DNA of 64,000 nucleotides from Cavia porcellus. Lineage: Eukaryota; Chordata; Mammalia; Rodentia; Caviidae. Position numbers and translations under genes: made by a program. Position 1 is the stretch's first letter. Every line of letters starts with the position of its first letter. The notes beneath the pieces are model-generated. The model was not told where the DNA came from and made no database searches. It saw only the letters and a list, made by a program, of their open reading frames with translations. Location of the stretch: assembly GCF_034190915.1 (NCBI RefSeq), contig NW_026947503.1, positions 22,340,532 to 22,404,531 on the forward strand, written 5' to 3'. Below, piece by piece: positions 58,822 through 64,000 of this stretch.

Positions 58822-59327
58822 TTACCAATTCTGTTAATTGAGTTCGCCTGACTTTGGGTGTCTAACTTCCTCCTTTCCGGCGGCCGCTGCGTCCACCATT
58901 TTGTGTGCTTCTTCTTCCTCTTCACTATCTGACGAGTCCTCACTCTCTGGGTCAGGGACAGCCGCCTCACCTGCGACACTGGGCTCACGAGATTGCTCGC
59001 GGGAAGATTCTGCCTGATGGTGACCAAGCGCCTGGTGCCAGCCCTTATATGGTCACGATAAGAGGCGTCTGCGAGGCAGCTCCTCACTACTGCCCAAAGG
59101 GGTCTGACTCCTGGCTCCAGGAGGCCATTTTCTGCTGCAAAGTCAAGATCTCTCCCTAATTTATCCAAGCTGGGGATGGTAACGGACCCCGTGGGACCAA
59201 ACCAAGGTGCTACCTTGTCGACCTGATCGAGGAAGTTTTGAATTTGTTTTCGTTTCATTGTTAATCCCTTTTCTCTCAGTAAGTCGCTTAAAGCGACTAA
59301 CAGTGGCTGAGTAGCGGTGTTACCCAT
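58710..59327 (-). pseudogene. gag remnant: matrix plus scrambled tail
   Basis: Starts ATG at 59,327 with MGN, a glycine-2 myristoylation-type start. The first ~100 codons are a betaretrovirus-type matrix domain, helical, with leucine- and tryptophan-containing segments; matrix directs Gag to the membrane. After about codon 100 the 205-codon frame turns basic and unlike Gag. A neighbouring frame on the same strand over about 59,010-58,837 is acidic and serine-rich, as expected for the segment after matrix, and ends at a TAA (58,834-58,836). I infer a frameshift near 59,045-59,060. Capsid and nucleocapsid are deleted; the breakpoint lies about 58,820-58,870. Confidence 0.82.
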
Positions 59328-59682
59328 GTTAAGGGGAATTTCAAGAGTTTCTTTTTATTTCTTTTTGTTTTCCTTTTTTTTTTTTTTTTTGGGGGGGGGA
59401 CAACTTAATCCCCGCACCCCTTTATGGCTCCCCCATAGCCTGCCTCTTTACGGCACCGGGAACTCTCTTTACGAGTTCCTTGACCCTTGTGACGCGTCCG
59501 CCCAAGGTTGCCCGATAGCCCCCGCTATCTGGCCCGGCAGCCCCCGATGCCTGTTGCGTAGCCCCCGCTACCAACGTTGAGCAGTTTAACCTGTCAGCTC
59601 CCGCCCGCCGCGTAGCCCCCGCTATCGGCGCTTGACGGTTTTGCCTGTTATTGTCTCCGTTCTGTCGGAGAGAGGGTCTCGT
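59328..59682 (-). promoter_or_regulatory. Proviral 5' leader with repeats
   Basis: A GC-rich leader between the primer site and gag, where packaging and splice-donor signals normally lie. It contains TAGCCCCCGCTA three times (59,516-59,527; 59,559-59,570; 59,613-59,624), the last two in a ~54-base tandem unit, and a T17G9 run (59,374-59,399) close to the gag start. No specific packaging stem-loop can be assigned by eye. Confidence 0.7.
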
Positions 59683-59700
59683 TCCCTGTACGGGCCACCA
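59683..59700 (-). promoter_or_regulatory. Primer binding site, tRNA-Lys-like
   Basis: On the minus strand TGGTGGCCCGTACAGGGA starts two bases after the LTR. It resembles the lysine-tRNA primer sites used by betaretroviruses and lentiviruses, with a few mismatches. Confidence 0.8.
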
Positions 59701-59702
59701 GT

Positions 59703-60029
59703 TGACCCGGGCAGCCCCCCAATGAGACAGAGGACGCTCTTGTGGGTAACAGGTAACTGCCACTTTATTGACGCGGGCTCTGGCTTATATATTCGGCCGT
59801 GACCAATCACAGGCTGCCACAAGGAGGCAGGGTTGGGATGGAACGCGGGCTCTGGCCAATATACCCAGCTGTGGTCAATCAGGGGTTGCCACAGAGTCAG
59901 CATGGGGCGAATACAGAGTGAGCACGAGGTGTGCACGGGGTGGCTAATTTGGAGAGGGACGTAGAGCATTGCGGAAGCTGATGTGGTCCTTAGTCCCAGG
60001 CAGGGTGTGTTGATCGCCTGCGCCCGACA
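59703..60029 (-). mobile_element. 5' LTR
   Basis: 327 bases with the same structure as the 3' LTR: TATA element in plus 59,784-59,793 and AATAAA at 59,764-59,769. Contains the extra six bases (CTCTGG on plus). Confidence 0.93.
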
Positions 60030-60035
60030 GGGAAT
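60030..60035. repeat. Proviral target-site duplication, right
   Basis: GGGAAT, partner of 57,830-57,835. Confidence 0.9.
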
Positions 60036-60549
60036 GTTGCTATTCATAAAAATCTCAGGGAGTCATGCTGATAATAGTGTTTTATTTTTGAAAATGATAT
60101 TAGTTATGCAAAAGGTAAACTCTTTGCTGTACACATCAATGTCTCCAACCTTAAGGAAATTCCTCTGAGGCTTCTCTGTCACCTCTAGGTGATATCACTC
60201 CTAGAAAGAGATTCGACAGAAGGCTAGAACAGACTTGCTTCTTTTTATGTAACCCTAACTTCATAATAGTTGTAATATTCTTTCAGTCTTCTGGAATTCT
60301 GGTGAATATCCTTCGACAGAAGACCATGAGCACCAACTGCTAAGTTATTATGCTCCCTCCAGGTTTCTTTACATTGGCACTGATAGAACTAGACAAAGAC
60401 TGATTTTGTGTACAGGAGAGCTGTTCAAAAATGTTTGGACTGAGGGCTTTGCTTATGTGAAGTCCAAATTGAATAGGTGTTTTCTGTCACAGATGGTGAG
60501 GATAAATCTGGAGATAGCAAGGCAAGTGAAATAAACTAATCACAGAACA
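60036..60549. other. Unassigned
   Basis: No gene or confident repeat. Confidence 0.4.
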
Positions 60550-60862
60550 AACTAATGACATAAATGTATGATTCTACTTAGATGAAGTTTCTAAAACAAC
60601 CAAAGTCACAGAAGCAGAAAATACACTGTGGCTGCCTCAACCTGGAGGTAGACAAAATGTAGTTATTCAATGGGAACAAAATTTCAATTAGGCTAGATGA
60701 ATGTATCCTACAGATCTGCTGTAAAACGCTGTGTCCATTGCTAACAATGTATTGTTCACTTCAAAATTCAAGAGGTTAACTCTCATATGAATATCATTCT
60801 CTCTGTCTCTATCTCTGTCTCTCTTTTTCTCTCTGTCTGTCTGCCATATCTCTGTCTCTCTG

Positions 60863-60945
<83 letters not shown>

Positions 60946-61080
60946 ATGGCAAAGAACTTTTGGAGAAGTGATTATGATTATTATGTTGGTTGTGGTGATG
61001 TTATCCTGGAGGTTTGCATATACTCAAACTCATCAAATTGAGTATAGTAGGTATATAGTATTTTGTATATCATTTTACCC
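60550..61080 (+). mobile_element. Old L1 3'UTR split by simple repeat
   Basis: 'TGATTCTACTTAGATGAAG', 'GTCACAGAAGCAGAAAATACACTGTGGCTGCC' and, after the CT/CA repeat, 'GGTTGTGGTGATGTTATCCTGGAGG' and 'CTCAAACTCATCAAATTGAGTATAG' follow the 3'UTR order of old L1M elements. Confidence 0.6.
60797..60941. repeat. Compound (CT)n(AC)n microsatellite
   Basis: Imperfect TCTCTG variants, then a pure (CT)n at about 60,871-60,910 and (AC)n at 60,910-60,941. Arg/Glu and Ser/Leu repeats in frames across it are artefacts. Confidence 0.97.
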
Positions 61081-62389
61081 AATTACAAGTTGTTAAAGTA
61101 TTTGTATATATGTTTGAATTCTATTTACCCAATTATGCCATAGAATGTTAGAACTTTATATCTTATCAAATCATTGCACCAACTGACTGACCTGTCTTTA
61201 CCCTATTTTCTTCTCCCTCTCATGTAAAGTAATCTTTCAATTTACAGTGGTAAGTTCATAATATAGTTTTAGAATATTTTAACAAAAGACAGCTACTGTT
61301 TGAATATGATCATTCTTCCTTTTTGTGTTATCATATATTTTACTAGATCATCATGCACTTTATTTAGTTTTTAAAGCTGTATTTCTAGAAATGGAGAGAT
61401 GAAAGAAAACTAGAAAGAAGACTTTTAGTGACAGTGAGGGGGATCAGGACAGTGAACAATGAGGGTCATTGTAATGGGGGATGGAAATCAAATATGGAAT
61501 ATATACATAGAAATATGCCAGAATGAAGTCCATAAATTTGTATAACTAAAATCCACTATAAAATATTTTTAAAATGTATTTCTACACGGTTGGGACATTT
61601 TCTGACATTAATAACCTTTTTAACATAATTTATTTCATTAACAATTCTAATTTTGTGATCTCTCCTGGATTTTAAAGTTTTCAAAAATTTATTTTTGAAT
61701 TTTCTTAAAGCATAAAATTCTAAATATGTTCCGTAGAATTAGTTTATTTTATTATTTTATCCTGTTTTCTGTCTCCTGCCACTATCTTTAATTTATTTTG
61801 CTTATTATTTTTCAAACATCTTGTGTAGAATGTTTCTTTTCTTATTTTTATCTTTTTATTTAGCATATGACTAAATTTACTTCAGTATTTTATCTATTTT
61901 CCACATTATACAGTTTTAAATGTTCATTTATTTCAATTAAAGAGTTTTTAAAGAGAGATTTTTCTTCCACATTTTAGGTCAAAGTATATTTGTTTTCTAA
62001 ATTTTAGCTACTAATTTATAATTCTGTTTCATATTAACATACCCAGCAGCTCTTCACTCATAGAAAGTTATTAGAAGTTTTCCTTATATTGTCAAATTTA
62101 GAACTTTGCAATTACTATAAAAAGAAATACCTTATTTGTGAAATATGCTATTTAGCTTTATATATCATTTACCAGTACAGGTAAAACTATTCTGTTTTTC
62201 AAAAGCTTCATACTTGTATATTCTTATTGTATATAAAATATCTTTTGAAGTATAAAAAGTATATTCACTATAGAACTATCAAAAAGAAATTATCACTTTT
62301 GAAGTCTTAAAACATTTAAAAAATCATTGATATCTCCTTTTAAAATCTTTATTCTCATAGAATGGAAAACACAGAACAAATGGACACAT
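61081..62389. other. Unassigned AT-rich sequence
   Basis: A weak L1 3'UTR-like patch lies around 61,390-61,570; otherwise nothing is recognised. Confidence 0.4.
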
Positions 62390-63560
62390 TTCTGACACAT
62401 ATAAATTGCCAAAACTAAACCAAGAAAATACAAAAATTCTAAATAACGCAATATGAGATTGAAAATGTAATTAAAAACTTACTAACAAAGAAAATGTCCT
62501 GATAAATTCGCTGCTGAATTCTATGACAAATTGAAGGAAAATTTAATGCCAATACTCCTCAAACTATTTAATGAAATTTAAAGAGAAACAATTCTCCTTA
62601 ACTCATTCCTGGAGGCAAATTACCCTGATTCCAAAACCAGAGAAAGATCCAACTGAGAAAATGTTCAAAATCATTGGCCATTCATTAGATGCAAATTATA
62701 CAAAACTGAGATTCTATCTCATCCCAGAAAGAATGACTATCATCCAAAAATCAACCAATAGCAAATGCTGGAGGGACTGTGGGGAGAAAGAATATTTCTC
62801 CACTGTTGATTGGAATGTAAATTGGGAAAACTGCTATGGAAATCAACATGGAAATTCCTCAGAAAACTAGAATTAGAAGTCCCATTCCACCCAGCTATTA
62901 TACTTCTGGGTATTTTTCCAGAAGAAATACAAACATAATACCACAGCAATATATGTGCACTCATGTTTATAGCAGCATGATTTGTAGTACCTAAATCTTG
63001 GAAACAACCCAAATGTACATCAACAGGAATAGATAAAAAAGATGTGGTATTTTTCAATACAATGAATTACTACTCAGTCATAAAGAAGAGTAAACTTGAG
63101 ACATTTATAGGGAAATGGATAAACCATGAGACCAGACTCATAAGTGAAATAAATCAGTCATGCTTTTGTAAGTAAACATTGTTTTGTCTCCCTAGTGTAA
63201 GAAGCTGAAAAAGTAGATGGGATATAGAATGTACAATAGACATTGTAAAGTGGAAGGAAGCTGTTCAGAATGAAAGAGAAACTGGAATGGGGGAAAGGAG
63301 AAAAGAAGAAAGAAAAAAGGAAAAAATACACACACACACACACACACACAACAGTTGAGATAGTTATACTACCAATTGATATTAGTTCACTGAAAAGAAA
63401 GGCATGTACCTATATTGTGTGATCAATTTTCATGCTTATAGCTTGTAATAGATGCAACTACTTTGAAAATACCAATACACAATGTACTAAGCATTGTTAT
63501 TTACAATCTTGTTCTTTTTATTTAAAATAAAATAAATCAAAATAAAATAAATTTAAAAAT
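62390..63560 (+). pseudogene. L1 ORF2 remnant with internal deletion and 3'UTR
   Basis: The first part (to about 62,665) matches the L1 region just upstream of and within the reverse transcriptase ('TITLIPKPEKDPT'-like residues are visible in frame from 62,571). It jumps near 62,640-62,690 to the far 3' ORF2 region ('CTCATCCCAGAAAGAATGAC', 'AAATGCTGGAGGGACTGTGGGG', 'GTACATCAACAGGAATAG', 'ACAATGAATTACTACTCAGTC'), then an AG-rich 3'UTR, an (AC)n run and an A-rich end. The reverse transcriptase core is missing. One 99-codon frame crosses the junction, but later frames are broken. Confidence 0.75.
63328..63351. repeat. (AC)n microsatellite
   Basis: About 12 AC units in the L1 3'UTR. Confidence 0.95.
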
Positions 63561-64000
63561 TCTACAATAAAGTAAAAAGTTTGATATTCAAACAATTTTG
63601 GTTCATTTACATAATGAACATTAAAAATCTGTTTAGTCTTAGTTGTTCAAGGCCTTTAACATGTTGATATGAATTGAGTATCTCTAGGATAAAGTTATGG
63701 TATATAAGATACCCAAACTTACATTGTTATATAAATTTGTTTTGTGGTTCATCTCAAGTAAAGTAAAATGACTGAACTTCATTGTAATTTTAAATGAGGA
63801 AACAGAAAATTGAGGAGGTGAAAAGTTCTTTCCAAGGTCATTAGTGTTGAGGTTTAGAGCTGGTGTTCTACAATGCTGCCTGTGTTGCATATCAAATATA
63901 TCAATAGCTAGATAAATTTAATGGAATTTTAATGGAAAGAGAAGGAAACAACTTAGCCAGCAATCTGAGCTGCATCTAGTTTAATAATCTATTAAATTCT
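63561..64000. other. Unassigned AT-rich end of window
   Basis: No gene, RNA or repeat recognised. Confidence 0.4.

Larger units (their letters stand above)
57836..60029 (-). mobile_element. Internally deleted class II (ERVK-like) provirus
   Basis: A 2,194-base provirus transcribed on the minus strand. Order: 5' LTR (60,029-59,703), two-base gap, lysine-tRNA-like primer binding site, leader, gag matrix remnant, remnants of the surface and transmembrane envelope genes, polypurine tract, 3' LTR (58,156-57,836), flanked by GGGAAT. Capsid, nucleocapsid, protease, reverse transcriptase and integrase are absent. The matrix type, tRNA-Lys-like primer site and 6-base TSD place it with betaretrovirus-like ERVs. 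The LTRs differ at about 17 positions plus one 6-base indel over ~320, so the insertion is moderately young but not recent. It cannot make virus. Confidence 0.92.

Noticed and set aside
60688..61041. Arg/Glu-rich and Ser/Leu-rich frames
   Set aside because: Translation of the compound CT/AC microsatellite.

Overview
This window is mammalian nuclear DNA with no recognisable host gene. It is AT-rich, has no run of coding exons, and is packed with fossil retroelements. B1-type (7SL-derived, with the internal ~29-base duplication) and ID-type (tRNA-derived) SINEs occur together, beside L1, L2, MIR and MaLR-like LTRs. That combination indicates a rodent. The ID variant and B1 types do not look like mouse or rat; I lean towards a beaver/kangaroo-rat-like (castorimorph) or other non-murid rodent, but this is an inference from memory of repeat styles. 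The window reads as a gene desert or a very long intron.

Layout. 0.2-3.4 kb: L1 fragments in alternating orientation, one carrying a ~446-base tandem duplication, then a clean ID SINE with a 14-base target-site duplication (TSD). 3.6-16 kb: mostly unassigned AT-rich sequence with a B1, an LTR-like repeat, an L1 3' fragment, a ~165-base inverted repeat and a CA microsatellite. 16-24.7 kb: a MaLR-like LTR, SINEs, L2/MIR, a MER1-like hAT element, a 35-base perfect direct repeat and a TSD-flanked, VNTR-containing retroposon (22,876-23,698). 24.7-53 kb: mostly unassigned sequence with scattered SINEs, LTRs and L1/L2 remnants; a few parts look like conserved noncoding DNA. 53.4-56.5 kb: an antisense L1 with a true 5' end, 5'UTR, broken ORF1, start of ORF2, a large internal deletion and an unusual 3'UTR of ~151-base tandem repeats, all bounded by a TSD. 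57.8-60.0 kb: an internally deleted class II (betaretrovirus-like) endogenous provirus on the minus strand with two LTRs, a 6-base TSD, primer binding site, leader, gag matrix remnant, env remnants and polypurine tract. 60.5-63.6 kb: L1 3' fragments and simple repeats.

How the parts relate. The VNTR retroposon at 23 kb and the L1 at 53-56 kb share the same AT-rich 3' sequence. This suggests that a GC-rich tandem-repeat 5' module (125-base units carrying YY1-like motifs) was mobilised through an L1 3' end, in the manner of SVA/LAVA composites, or that it is a deletion derivative of an L1 with a monomeric promoter. This is the best candidate here for something undescribed. The mini-provirus keeps visible versions of the main cis-acting elements while lacking almost all coding capacity, so it may be a non-autonomous family.

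Limits. Family names for old repeats come from recognition by eye. Percent identities are approximate, and ends of old fragments may be off by tens of bases.
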